The notes under the pieces: generated by a model
The model's database searches: none
What the model was told of the DNA's origin: nothing
What the model saw: only the letters and a program-made list of their open reading frames with translations
Assembly: GCA_025928535.1 (NCBI GenBank)
Contig: JAICJJ010000023.1
Location: forward strand, 1-12,761
Origin: Thermomicrobiales bacterium
Lineage (GTDB): Bacteria; Chloroflexota; Chloroflexia; Thermomicrobiales; UBA6265
Length of the DNA: 12,761 bases
Direction: 5' to 3'
Translations under genes and position numbers: made by a program
Shown: one piece after another, positions 6,893 to 12,761 of the stretch
Layout of the letters: every line of letters starts with the position of its first letter
How positions within the stretch are numbered: the first letter of the stretch is position 1

Positions 6893-7567
6893 ATGGACTC
6901 CGCCGCCGACAAGCCGCTCCTCTGCATCGACGCCTCGTCCGAGCAGGCGGGCGTCGGGCTGTTCGGGCGCGGCCACGACGCGGAGCTCATCTGGCGCGCC
7001 GGCCGCGCCCAAACGGTGACGTTGCTGGCGCAAATCCATCATCTGCTCGAACTGAACGGCCTCGTCCCGGCCGACCTCGGCGCCGTCGCGGTCGCGTCCG
7101 GACCGGGCACGTTCAACGGGTTGCGGGTTGGCATGAGCGTGGCCAAAGGACTCGTCCTTGCGCTCGATCTGCCGCTTTACGGGGTCGATACGCTGGCGAT
7201 CGCGGCGGCGCCCTGGCTCGCATCGAACGCGCCGGTGATTGCGGCCGTCGCGGCCGGCCGCGGTCGGCTCGTCTGGGCCGAATATTGCGCGACGGCGGAC
7301 GACATCTCGCTTGTCGCCGAGCCGCGCAACACCGCTCCTGACGCATTGGTCGAGGCCGCGCGAACCAGGGCCGATCGGATCGTCGTCACCGGAGAATTGG
7401 ACGCGGAAACGGTCGCGGCGCTCGTCACGCTCGATCACGTCGTCGTGCCCTCGGCGCCGCTTCGCGTCCGGCGACCGGGCGCGCTCGCCTGGCTGGCGGG
7501 GCAACGGCTGGCCCGAGGCGAGGCGGACGATCCTGTCTTGCTCGAGCCGCGCTATCTTGGCCGCTGA
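6893..7567 (+). CDS. tsaB: TsaB, scaffold subunit of the tRNA t6A synthase
   Basis: TsaB is the catalytically inactive ASKHA-fold paralogue of TsaD and forms the heterodimer with it that modifies A37 of ANN-decoding tRNAs. The 224-residue length is normal for the family. Visible signatures are LLCIDASSEQAGVGLF (9-24, the first nucleotide-fold strand pair), SGPGTFNGLRVGMSVAKGL (69-87, the family hallmark GPGxFxGLRxG), a DTLAIAAAPWL stretch (99-109) and a C-terminal PRYLGR that matches the usual PxYLR end. ATG 6893 follows GGAAG at 6881-6885 by 7 nt. It starts 62 bp after tsaE, a gap that holds a promoter-like TACACT, and is followed by rimI after 117 bp. Confidence is high from sequence and from neighbours. 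Confidence 0.93.
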   Translation: MDSAADKPLLCIDASSEQAGVGLFGRGHDAELIWRAGRAQTVTLLAQIHHLLELNGLVPADLGAVAVASGPGTFNGLRVGMSVAKGLVLALDLPLYGVDTLAIAAAPWLASNAPVIAAVAAGRGRLVWAEYCATADDISLVAEPRNTAPDALVEAARTRADRIVVTGELDAETVAALVTLDHVVVPSAPLRVRRPGALAWLAGQRLARGEADDPVLLEPRYLGR

Positions 7568-7573
7568 CATGCG

Positions 7574-7597
7574 TACTATTGGCTGGGACGGTACGAT
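7574..7597 (+). promoter_or_regulatory. Two candidate -10 elements before rimI
   Basis: TACTAT (7574-7579) and TACGAT (7592-7597) lie in the 117-bp gap between tsaB and rimI, about 105 and 87 nt before the chosen GTG. This gap is the longest inside the t6A cluster. No strong -35 box accompanies either. Confidence 0.25.
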
Positions 7598-7672
7598 TGT
7601 CCCCGCATTTCGACGTTGCTCCGGCCAGCGCGGCGGGTCGCGCCGGCCGCGTCGGTCTGGCATCGCGCTTCC

Positions 7673-7680
7673 GGTGGGAG
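7673..7680 (+). promoter_or_regulatory. Ribosome binding site supporting the rimI GTG start
   Basis: GGTGGGAG ends 4 nt before GTG 7685. The in-frame TTG at 7616 has no comparable site, and starting at 7685 places the protein start at the first beta strand of the GNAT fold. Confidence 0.6.
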
Positions 7681-7684
7681 TTCC

Positions 7685-8389
7685 GTGTTTCGTATCGATC
7701 TGATGACCACCGACGACGTGACCGCGGTCAGCGCGGTCGAACGCCGCTGCTTTACGAACCCTTGGCCGGTGTCGGCCTATCGCCGTGAACTTCAGAACCC
7801 GGCGCAGAATTACTACATCGTCCTCTGGGATGTGCCGGAGCCGTCCGTCAATGGCGCGACGCCCGACGCGGCAACCGGGGCCGCGTCGCGCACCCTGCCC
7901 CGCCGCACCCTCTTTCCGATTGGGCTCGGGCGTCGTTCCGACCACGCCGAGGAGGACGAGTCGCGCGGGGCCCGGATCGTCGGCTTCGCCGGGATGTGGA
8001 GCGCCTTCGACGAAGCGCATGTCACGACCATCGCAATCGACGAGCCGTACCGCGGTCAGGGTTTGGGCGAATGGCTGCTGGCCACCGTCTTCGACGAAGC
8101 GGTTCGGCGCGGGGCCAATTGGCTGACGCTGGAAGTGCGCGTCTCCAACGAAAGCGCGCAGGCGCTCTACCGCAAATGGGGCTTCAGCGTTCAGGGCGCC
8201 CGCAAGCGTTACTACTCCGACAACAACGAAGACGCGCTGATCATGTGGTCGCGCGCCCTCAACGACGCCGCCTACACCGCCGAGCGGCAACGCTTGCGAC
8301 GCGCCTTGTTCGCTCGGATCGGCGACCAGACGGCGGACGGCACGGCCATCGCCTCCCATCGGGATCGCGGCGCGGCCGCGCCACGCTGA
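7685..8389 (+). CDS. rimI: RimI-family GNAT N-terminal protein acetyltransferase with insertion
   Basis: Acetyl-CoA dependent N-alpha-acetyltransferase; the best-known target of RimI is the N-terminal alanine of ribosomal protein S18, though relatives acetylate other proteins. The 234-residue protein has the family opening VERRCFTNPWP (18-28), GNAT motif A VTTIAIDEPYRGQGLG (113-128, acetyl-CoA loop RGQGLG 123-128) and motif B LEVRVSNESAQALYRKWGF (149-167), then RKRYYSDNNEDALIM (173-187). E. coli RimI has 148 residues. The excess here is an insertion at about 50-96 (Pro/Arg-rich, low conservation expected) and a charged C-terminal tail from about 191. GTG 7685 is chosen over an upstream TTG 7616 because of the ribosome binding site and fold boundaries; ATG 7703 would cut into strand 1. 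The 21-bp spacing to tsaD supports co-transcription. Confidence 0.88.
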   Translation: MFRIDLMTTDDVTAVSAVERRCFTNPWPVSAYRRELQNPAQNYYIVLWDVPEPSVNGATPDAATGAASRTLPRRTLFPIGLGRRSDHAEEDESRGARIVGFAGMWSAFDEAHVTTIAIDEPYRGQGLGEWLLATVFDEAVRRGANWLTLEVRVSNESAQALYRKWGFSVQGARKRYYSDNNEDALIMWSRALNDAAYTAERQRLRRALFARIGDQTADGTAIASHRDRGAAAPR

Positions 8390-8410
8390 CCGACGCGGGA
8401 GCGGCGCCTC

Positions 8411-9505
8411 ATGCAAATCCTCGGCATCGAAACGTCCTGCGACGAAACGGCGGCCGCCATCGTGGTCGATGGCGTTCGCGTCCGCTCGAACATCGTCGCA
8501 TCCCAAACCGAACTGCATCGCGCGCACGGCGGCGTCGTGCCGGAACTCGCCGCCCGCCAGCACATCCGCGCCATTGTGCCCGTGATCGAAACGGCCCTGG
8601 CCGACGCCGGCATTGACCGCGCCGGCATCGACGCCGTGGCGATGACCGCCGGACCCGGTCTCGCCGGCTCGCTGCTCGTCGGCGTCAACGTCGCCAAGAC
8701 GATGGCGTGGGCGCTCGATCGCCCGCTCATTTCGGTCAACCACCTCGAAGCGCACATCTACGCCAACTGGCTGGGCCTGCCCGGCGAAGAACCGCCGCCC
8801 CCACCGCGCTTTCCGCTGGTCTGCCTCCTCGTCTCAGGGGGCCACACGGAATTGATCGCGATGACCGGGCACGGCCTGTATCGCCACCTCGGCCGCACGC
8901 TCGACGACGCGGCCGGGGAAGCGTTCGACAAAGGCGCGCGGCTGCTCGGACTCGGCTATCCGGGGGGTCCCGCCATCCAGCGCGCGGCCAGCGGCGGCGA
9001 TCCGGAGCGCTTCGCGCTGCCGCGCGCCTGGCTCGGCGAAAGCTACGATTTCAGTTTTTCCGGGCTCAAGACGGCACTGCTCCGGCTGTCCGAACCATAC
9101 CGACTTCCCGCCTCACCCGAAGAACCGTTTCAGGGTTCGCCGTCGGGGCCGTTTCGCGAGCATCGCCCCGTCCAACTCGTCGGCGACGCGCCGGTCGCCG
9201 ATCTGGCGGCGTCGTTTCAGGCCGCGATCGTCGAACCGCTCGTCGTCAAGACCGTTCGCGCCGCCGAGGCGTTCGGCGCGCGGACGATCCTGCTGGCCGG
9301 CGGCGTGGCCGCCAATCGCGCCTTGCGCGACGCCTTGACCGCGGCTGCCGCGGCGACGCTCGGCGACACGCCGGTCCGTTTCCCGCCGCTCGTCTACTGC
9401 ACCGACAACGCCGCGATGGTCGCCGGCGCCGCCCATTGGGCGCTGCGCCGGGGCGACCAGGCCGGTTGGGAAGCGGACGTCGTGCCACGCCTCGCGCTCG
9501 TCTGA
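8411..9505 (+). CDS. tsaD: TsaD, tRNA N6-threonylcarbamoyladenosine transferase
   Basis: TsaD transfers threonylcarbamoyl from its adenylate onto N6 of A37 in tRNAs that read ANN codons. The 364-residue protein has the full ASKHA/Kae1 signature set: IETSCDETAAAIV (6-18), PELAARQHI (44-52), GPGLAGSLLVG (81-91), metal ligands H111 and H115 in NHLEAHI (110-116), VSGGHTEL (141-148), GRTLDDAAGEAFDK (161-174), GLGYPGGPAI (180-189), DFSFSGLKTAL (213-223), LAGGVAANRALR (295-306) and D332 in YCTDNAAMV. A Pro-rich segment at about 224-262 is roughly 25 residues longer than the matching loop in E. coli TsaD. ATG 8411 has GGGAG 9 nt upstream. It follows rimI after 21 bp and closes the t6A cluster. TsaC, needed for the substrate, must be encoded elsewhere. 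Confidence 0.97.
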   Translation: MQILGIETSCDETAAAIVVDGVRVRSNIVASQTELHRAHGGVVPELAARQHIRAIVPVIETALADAGIDRAGIDAVAMTAGPGLAGSLLVGVNVAKTMAWALDRPLISVNHLEAHIYANWLGLPGEEPPPPPRFPLVCLLVSGGHTELIAMTGHGLYRHLGRTLDDAAGEAFDKGARLLGLGYPGGPAIQRAASGGDPERFALPRAWLGESYDFSFSGLKTALLRLSEPYRLPASPEEPFQGSPSGPFREHRPVQLVGDAPVADLAASFQAAIVEPLVVKTVRAAEAFGARTILLAGGVAANRALRDALTAAAAATLGDTPVRFPPLVYCTDNAAMVAGAAHWALRRGDQAGWEADVVPRLALV

Positions 9506-9517
9506 CCCGTCGCCATC

Positions 9518-9523
9518 TACAAT
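9518..9523 (+). promoter_or_regulatory. Candidate -10 element (TACAAT) before the inositol monophosphatase gene
   Basis: TACAAT is one base from the consensus TATAAT and lies 12 bp after the tsaD stop, 76 nt before the chosen ATG. No good -35 hexamer is present at 16-18 nt. If active it gives a leader of about 70 nt. Confidence 0.35.
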
Positions 9524-9580
9524 CGTTCGCCAGAGAAGCGTCGATCGGGAAGCGGCCACATCGCTTCGCCGCCAACCGCG

Positions 9581-9587
9581 AGGGAGG
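9581..9587 (+). promoter_or_regulatory. Ribosome binding site that decides the IMPase start
   Basis: AGGGAGG abuts ATG 9588, which would leave no spacer, and lies 12 nt before ATG 9600. The second ATG is therefore preferred, although its spacing is on the long side. Confidence 0.5.
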
Positions 9588-9599
9588 ATGGGGTCTGTC

Positions 9600-10409
9600 A
9601 TGTCCGAGCCGAATCTCGAAGAATTCGCGAACGTGGCCGTCGACATCGCCCGCGACGCGGGCGCGATCTTGCGCGATCGTTTCGGGCGGCCACATGACAT
9701 TCGGTTCAAAGGCGAGATCGATATGGTGACCGAAGCCGATCGGGCGTCGGAAGCGCTGATCGCGGACCGGCTCCGCGCGCGCTACCCCGACCATCAATTG
9801 CTCGGCGAGGAAGGCGCGCGTGGGGCGGCCGAGACCGACGGGGCCGCGCCCTATCGCTGGGTGATCGATCCGCTCGACGGCACGACGAATTTCGCGCATG
9901 GCATGCCCGGGTTCGCCGTTTCGATCGGCCTCGAACACGCGGGAACGCCGATCGTCGGCGTCGTGCTCGATCCGATTCGGGATGAACTCTTCGTCGCCCG
10001 ACAAGGCGGCGGGGCAACGCTCAACGGCGCCCCGTTGCGCGTCTCCGCCACCGACGATTTGCTCCGTTCGCTGCTGGCGACGGGCTTTTCATACGAGTTG
10101 GCGCGGCGGCCGAAGCAAGCCGAGTCGTGGCTGGCGTTTCTGACGCGGGTGCAGGCGATCCGGCAAACGGGATCGTCGGCGCTCAATCTCTGCAACGTCG
10201 CCGCCGGCCGGCTCGAAGGCTACTGGGAGGACGGGGTCTTGCCCTGGGACGTCGCGGCCGGCGTGTTGATGGTGCGCGAGGCGGGTGGAACGATCTCCCG
10301 CTTTCGCGGCGAGCCGTTCGTCTCCGACGACGGCGACCTCGTCGCGTCGAACGGCGCGGTTCACGCGGCGATGCTGGCCATCCTCCGCGAACAACTGGCA
10401 GCCGGATGA
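9600..10409 (+). CDS. Inositol monophosphatase family protein (SuhB-like)
   Basis: Mg2+-dependent, Li+-sensitive-type sugar-phosphate phosphatase; likely substrates are myo-inositol-1-phosphate or a related monophosphate, but the family also contains histidinol-phosphate, fructose-1,6-bisphosphate and 3'-phosphoadenosine enzymes. The 269-residue length is typical. Catalytic metal ligands are visible: GEEG with E70 (69-72), DPLDGTTNF (90-98; D90, D93) and WDVAAG (216-221; D217). The N-terminal KGEIDMVTEAD (38-47) and QTGSSALNLCNVAAGRLEGYWE (split across 189-210) are also family-like. The start is ATG 9600; ATG 9588 would add four residues. It stands 94 bp after tsaD with a TACAAT box in between, so it may have its own promoter. 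No feature distinguishes a specific substrate. Confidence 0.9.
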   Translation: MSEPNLEEFANVAVDIARDAGAILRDRFGRPHDIRFKGEIDMVTEADRASEALIADRLRARYPDHQLLGEEGARGAAETDGAAPYRWVIDPLDGTTNFAHGMPGFAVSIGLEHAGTPIVGVVLDPIRDELFVARQGGGATLNGAPLRVSATDDLLRSLLATGFSYELARRPKQAESWLAFLTRVQAIRQTGSSALNLCNVAAGRLEGYWEDGVLPWDVAAGVLMVREAGGTISRFRGEPFVSDDGDLVASNGAVHAAMLAILREQLAAG

Positions 10410-10435
10410 ACGGACGATGAATTCGGCGAATCGGC

Positions 10436-10441
10436 TATAGT
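10436..10441 (+). promoter_or_regulatory. Candidate -10 element (TATAGT) before the c-di-AMP receptor gene
   Basis: TATAGT within ATCGGCTATAGT (10430-10441), 47 nt before the ATG and 26 nt after the preceding stop. It shares the ATCGGCTA lead with the element before tsaB. A -35 box is not obvious. Confidence 0.35.
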
Positions 10442-10476
10442 GGCGGCGACGCCCCAGTCACGATGACGTGAACCAC

Positions 10477-10482
10477 GGGAGG
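10477..10482 (+). promoter_or_regulatory. Strong ribosome binding site of the c-di-AMP receptor gene
   Basis: GGGAGG, 6 nt before ATG 10489. It decides against the in-frame GTG at 10468, which would add seven residues without a ribosome binding site. Confidence 0.75.
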
Positions 10483-10488
10483 CGGACC

Positions 10489-10818
10489 ATGAAGATGATC
10501 ATCGCCATCGTCCAGGACGAGGACACTCCAGCCCTGACCGATGCCCTGGTCGCAGCGGGCCACCGCTTCACCAAGGTCAGCACCACGGGGTCGTTTCTCC
10601 GCACCGGCAACACCAGCTTGCTGATCGGCGTCGATGACGCGGTCGTGCCGGCCGTGATGGGCATCTTGCGACGCACCTGCCGCCGCCGGACGCAAGTCGC
10701 GGTGCCCTATTCCCCGGCGCTCGAACCGGGGCTGCTGTACATGCCGGAAAATTTCGAAGTCGAAGTCGGCGGCGCGGTCGTCTTCGTCATCGACGTCCAG
10801 CGCTTCGAGCGACTCTAG
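10489..10818 (+). CDS. Cyclic-di-AMP receptor, PII-like (DarA/PstA/YaaQ family)
   Basis: A small cytosolic PII-like protein that binds the second messenger c-di-AMP in a trimer; the downstream target is not known for most members. The 109-residue sequence has the family pattern: MKMIIAIVQDEDTPAL (1-16, first strand and helix), FTKVSTTGSFLRTGNTSLLIG (split over 27-47, the nucleotide-binding T-loop region with GSFLRTGNTSLLIG), ILRRTCRRRTQ (59-69) and the terminal VEVGGAVVFVIDVQRFER (about 91-108). Length matches Bacillus DarA and Staphylococcus PstA (about 109). Start is fixed by GGGAGG 6 nt upstream. It sits 79 bp after the IMPase gene behind its own promoter-like TATAGT, and converges with the BON-domain gene (15 bp between stops). 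Its presence implies that a diadenylate cyclase is encoded elsewhere. Confidence 0.93.
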   Translation: MKMIIAIVQDEDTPALTDALVAAGHRFTKVSTTGSFLRTGNTSLLIGVDDAVVPAVMGILRRTCRRRTQVAVPYSPALEPGLLYMPENFEVEVGGAVVFVIDVQRFERL

Positions 10819-10833
10819 CGCGGCGGCCGGCGC

Positions 10834-11340
10834 CTATCGCGCCGCGTCGGCGGTTTGCGTCCGCGACTGATTCTGATCCGCGCCGGATCGAACACGCAGT
10901 TCGTTGAAAACATCGCGCACGCCAGAGACGTCTTGCGCGATGTTTTCGGCCAGGCGCTTTTGCCAGCGGCTGTCGACGCTGCCGGTCAGCGTCGCGACGC
11001 CCTGATCGACGCGGACCACGATGTCGCTCGCGTCGAGATCGGCGCTCCAGGTCAGACGAGCGTTGATGTCGTCGTCGATCCGCTCGTCGGAACGGCGGTA
11101 ATTGCGAGGGCCGACGCCGGCGAAGCGTCCTTCGGTTCTGTATCCCCAGCCTTCGCGCCAAGGCTCGTCGGCAAGACGACGCCTCGGCTCGTTCCAGTAG
11201 CCGGTCGCGTAGGCGCCGGCCAACCACGGCTCGTTCCAGCGCCAATCGGCATTGACGCCGGAGCCTGCCCAACGCCGGCGCTGATCTTCGTCGAGCACAG
11301 GACCGACTGGCCAGAAATCGATTCGGTCGTTGTCCATCAT
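10834..11340 (-). CDS. BON-domain protein with Trp/Arg-rich N-terminal region
   Basis: A 168-residue protein. The C-terminal BON domain spans about 96-160: RSDERIDDDINARLTW, a short DASDIVVRVDQGVATLTGSV strand pair, and the VSGVRDVFNELRV ending. BON domains are thought to bind phospholipids or other hydrophobic surfaces and occur in osmotic-stress and envelope proteins. The N-terminal 85 residues are unusually rich in Trp, Arg, Gly and Tyr (e.g. WNEPWLAGAYATGYWNEP) and lead into GPRNYRRSDERI, a junction typical of bacterial BON proteins of this kind. There is no signal peptide or membrane helix, so it is probably cytoplasmic or surface-associated. The frame is open further upstream; ATG 11340 is chosen because GAGGA lies about 8-10 nt before it and the sequence upstream looks non-coding. 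A short polar tail (ADQNQSRTQTADAAR) follows the domain. Role unassigned; stress protection is an inference from family. Confidence 0.85.
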   Translation of the reverse strand: MMDNDRIDFWPVGPVLDEDQRRRWAGSGVNADWRWNEPWLAGAYATGYWNEPRRRLADEPWREGWGYRTEGRFAGVGPRNYRRSDERIDDDINARLTWSADLDASDIVVRVDQGVATLTGSVDSRWQKRLAENIAQDVSGVRDVFNELRVRSGADQNQSRTQTADAAR

Positions 11341-11552
11341 GGTCGATTTTCCTCGCCGCTCGTTCGATTCCGGCGACACGGCCGGTCGCGTCTGGCTCCG
11401 TCGAGGCAAGCCGCATGCCATTCGCGCTCGCCGAGCAATCATGCGTTCATCGGACGTCCGCCGAAAGCCATGCGATCATGACCGCAAATGAGACGGCGCG
11501 TGCAGTGTTCGGCGCGCCGCCATGTCGCAACGATTCGGCGGAAGGAGGCATC
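11341..11552. other. Divergent intergenic region, BON gene to M20 gene (212 bp)
   Basis: No gene is supported here. The only notable site is the ribosome binding site at 11542-11548. The plus frame is open through most of it (in-frame ATGs at 11415 and 11478) and the minus frame is also open, which in G/C-rich DNA is expected by chance. I see no TAnnnT box of the type found before other genes and no hairpin that stands out. Confidence 0.6.
11542..11548 (+). promoter_or_regulatory. Strong ribosome binding site deciding the M20 peptidase GTG start
   Basis: AAGGAGG ends 4 nt before GTG 11553. The in-frame ATGs at 11415 and 11478 lack a comparable site and would add low-conservation sequence ahead of the first family motif. 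Confidence 0.7.
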
Positions 11553-12743
11553 GTGCCGCCAAGTTCAGCAGCGGAACGGGTCGAGCGGGACGCGATCGTC
11601 GATCTGGCAAGCAGCCTGATCGCGATTCCGAGCCCAAGCGGCGACGAATTGGCGATCATGGACTTCGTGGCGGGGTGGTGCGCCGCGCATGGCATCCAAT
11701 GCGAGCGCGTCGCCAGGGACCCGGCGCGTCCCAATCTCGTCCTGACCATCGGCGAACCGGACTCCGGGCCGATCGTGGCGATGAACGGCCATCTCGACAC
11801 CGTTCCCGTCTCCGATCTCGCGGCCTGGCGGACCGACCCGTTCGACCCGGCGATCAGCGACGATGGAACCCGTCTCTATGGGCGCGGCGCCTCCGACATG
11901 AAAAGTTCGGTCGCCGTCATGCTCTCCCTGATGGCGCTGCTGAAGGACGCGCCGCTTCGGGGCCAATTGCAGACGCATGTCGTCGTCGACGAAGAAACGA
12001 GCGGCAAGTACGGCACGATCTTCGTGCTCGACGAGATCGCCGCCGGACGCCTGCCGCGCCCCGACTACGTCTTGATCGGCGAAAAGAGCGATCTGAAAGT
12101 CCGCAACGCCGAGCGAGGACTGGTCGGACTCGCGGTCACCTGCTACGGCCGCGCCGCGCACACGGCGGCGGCGCGCGTCACCGGCATCAACGCCATCGCC
12201 AAGGCGGCCAAGGCGGTGCTGGCGCTCGAGGAAGACCTGGACAAATTTCACCCCGCCGTCGGCAAGCCCGTGATCAGCATCAATCAGATTCAGGCAGGCA
12301 TCGCGCACAACGTCGTTCCCGGCGAATGCACCTTCACGATCGACCGGCGTCTCATCCCGGGGGAAACCGCCGAAAGCGCGGCGGCCGAAATCGAGGCCCG
12401 GTTGCGGCAGGTCGCGGCCGAAGACCCGGAATTTCGCTACGAGATCGTGCTCGATCCGCACGGCGACGCCATTCCGGCGAATCTGACGCCGGACGATTCG
12501 CCGCTCGTGAGGGCGCTGCAAGCGAGCGTGCGCGACGTCACCGGCACGGAACCCGAATATTTCGTCGCCTGGGCCGGCGCGACCGATGGCCGCTTCTACC
12601 GGTTGGCCGGCATCGACACCGTCGGCTACGGCCCCGGCGGCGAAAATGCCCACGGCGCCAACGAAGCCGTCTTCATCGACGACCTCGTGACGCAGGCCAA
12701 GGTTTGGGCGACCACGATCGCCCGCTTGCTCGCGGCGGAGTGA
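11553..12743 (+). CDS. M20-family metallopeptidase / deacylase (ArgE/DapE/CPG2-like)
   Basis: A di-zinc hydrolase that removes acyl or amino-acid groups from small N-acylated substrates; ArgE (acetylornithine), DapE (succinyl-diaminopimelate) and carboxypeptidase G2 belong here, and substrate cannot be told from sequence. The 396-residue protein has the complete metal set: H80 and D82 in NGHLDTVPV (78-86), bridging D115 in YGRGASDMKSS (109-119), catalytic base E147 with E148 in VDEETSGKYGT (145-155), E177 in LIGEKSD and H367 in GENAHGANE (363-371). A dimerisation domain lies at about 183-300, beginning RGLVGLAVTCYGRAAHTA. No signal peptide, so cytoplasmic. GTG 11553 is chosen for its ribosome binding site. 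It is divergent from the BON gene across 212 bp and has no partner in the window. Confidence 0.92.
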   Translation: MPPSSAAERVERDAIVDLASSLIAIPSPSGDELAIMDFVAGWCAAHGIQCERVARDPARPNLVLTIGEPDSGPIVAMNGHLDTVPVSDLAAWRTDPFDPAISDDGTRLYGRGASDMKSSVAVMLSLMALLKDAPLRGQLQTHVVVDEETSGKYGTIFVLDEIAAGRLPRPDYVLIGEKSDLKVRNAERGLVGLAVTCYGRAAHTAAARVTGINAIAKAAKAVLALEEDLDKFHPAVGKPVISINQIQAGIAHNVVPGECTFTIDRRLIPGETAESAAAEIEARLRQVAAEDPEFRYEIVLDPHGDAIPANLTPDDSPLVRALQASVRDVTGTEPEYFVAWAGATDGRFYRLAGIDTVGYGPGGENAHGANEAVFIDDLVTQAKVWATTIARLLAAE

Positions 12744-12761
12744 ACGCGCGAGGCCCCTCAC

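Noticed and set aside
6767..8755. A minus-strand open frame of about 660 codons across tsaB, rimI and tsaD
   Set aside because: It spans three well-supported genes and two intergenic gaps, has no ribosome binding site of note and no family features. It is a shadow of codon bias.
9535..9567. Possible switching leader before the IMPase gene: two GAAGCG copies (9535-9540, 9549-9554) that can each pair with CGCTTC (9562-9567)
   Set aside because: Six-base stems are too short to be distinguished from chance, and the structure does not cover the ribosome binding site. No known riboswitch pattern is visible.
10819..10846. G/C-rich hairpin between the convergent c-di-AMP receptor and BON genes as a bidirectional terminator
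   Set aside because: CGCGGC (10819-10824) can pair with GCCGCG (10841-10846), but a different 5-bp stem (10829-10833 with 10839-10843) competes and no T-tract follows on either strand. Such stems are common by chance at this base composition.
11415..11552. N-terminal extension of the M20 peptidase from ATG 11415 or ATG 11478
   Set aside because: Neither ATG has a good ribosome binding site, the added residues do not resemble a signal peptide, and AAGGAGG lies just before GTG 11553, which gives a normal family N-terminus.
11565..12761. A minus-strand open frame of about 400 codons opposite the M20 peptidase
   Set aside because: All metal ligands of the M20 family lie in the plus frame. The antisense frame also runs off the window without a recognisable domain.
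1..12761. tRNA or rRNA genes, CRISPR arrays, insertion sequences, phage genes
   Set aside because: I found no transposase or integrase motif, no regularly spaced repeats and no recognisable tRNA or rRNA sequence. Long gaps are at most 212 bp.

Overview
The window is a high-GC bacterial chromosome segment, by eye about two thirds G+C. It is densely coded and looks like a core-genome region, not a mobile or phage island. The gene set suggests a Chloroflexota (Thermomicrobia-like) bacterium. It has a HelY/Ski2-type helicase, a YaaQ/DarA-type cyclic-di-AMP receptor, a tsaE-tsaB-rimI-tsaD cluster, a zinc-ribbon plus TolB-like propeller protein and a G/C-rich palindromic interspersed repeat. This taxonomic call is an inference; an Actinobacteria-like or Firmicutes-related high-GC lineage is not excluded.

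Layout. Positions 1-3196 (minus) hold a large Ski2-like DExH helicase whose 3' end runs off the window. Positions 3197-3408 are non-coding and carry a 125-bp nested palindrome. A small three-helix membrane protein (3409-3669, minus) lies divergent from a zinc-ribbon/membrane/beta-propeller protein (3745-5451, plus). From there a run of plus-strand genes continues to 10818: a class I SAM methyltransferase, tsaE (starting directly after the methyltransferase stop), tsaB, rimI, tsaD, an inositol-monophosphatase-family enzyme and a c-di-AMP receptor. A BON-domain protein (10834-11340, minus) converges on the receptor gene. An M20 metallopeptidase (11553-12743, plus) closes the window.

How the genes work together. 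TsaE, TsaB and TsaD form the enzyme complex that places threonylcarbamoyl on A37 of ANN-decoding tRNAs (t6A). TsaC/Sua5, which makes the threonylcarbamoyl-adenylate substrate, is not in this window. RimI sits between TsaB and TsaD, as in many bacteria, and acetylates protein N-termini, classically that of ribosomal protein S18. The methyltransferase is translationally adjacent to TsaE but its substrate cannot be read from sequence. The c-di-AMP receptor implies c-di-AMP signalling in this organism.

Several intergenic gaps contain an AT-containing TAnnnT hexamer 35-110 nt before a start codon. This suggests the plus-strand run has internal promoters and is not one strict operon, but no good -35 boxes are visible. 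I do not see an unmistakably novel system. The more unusual items are the zinc-ribbon/propeller architecture, the methyltransferase-TsaE junction, the insertions in RimI and TsaD, and the nested palindrome. Many very long antisense reading frames, up to about 1030 codons, are judged to be high-GC shadows.
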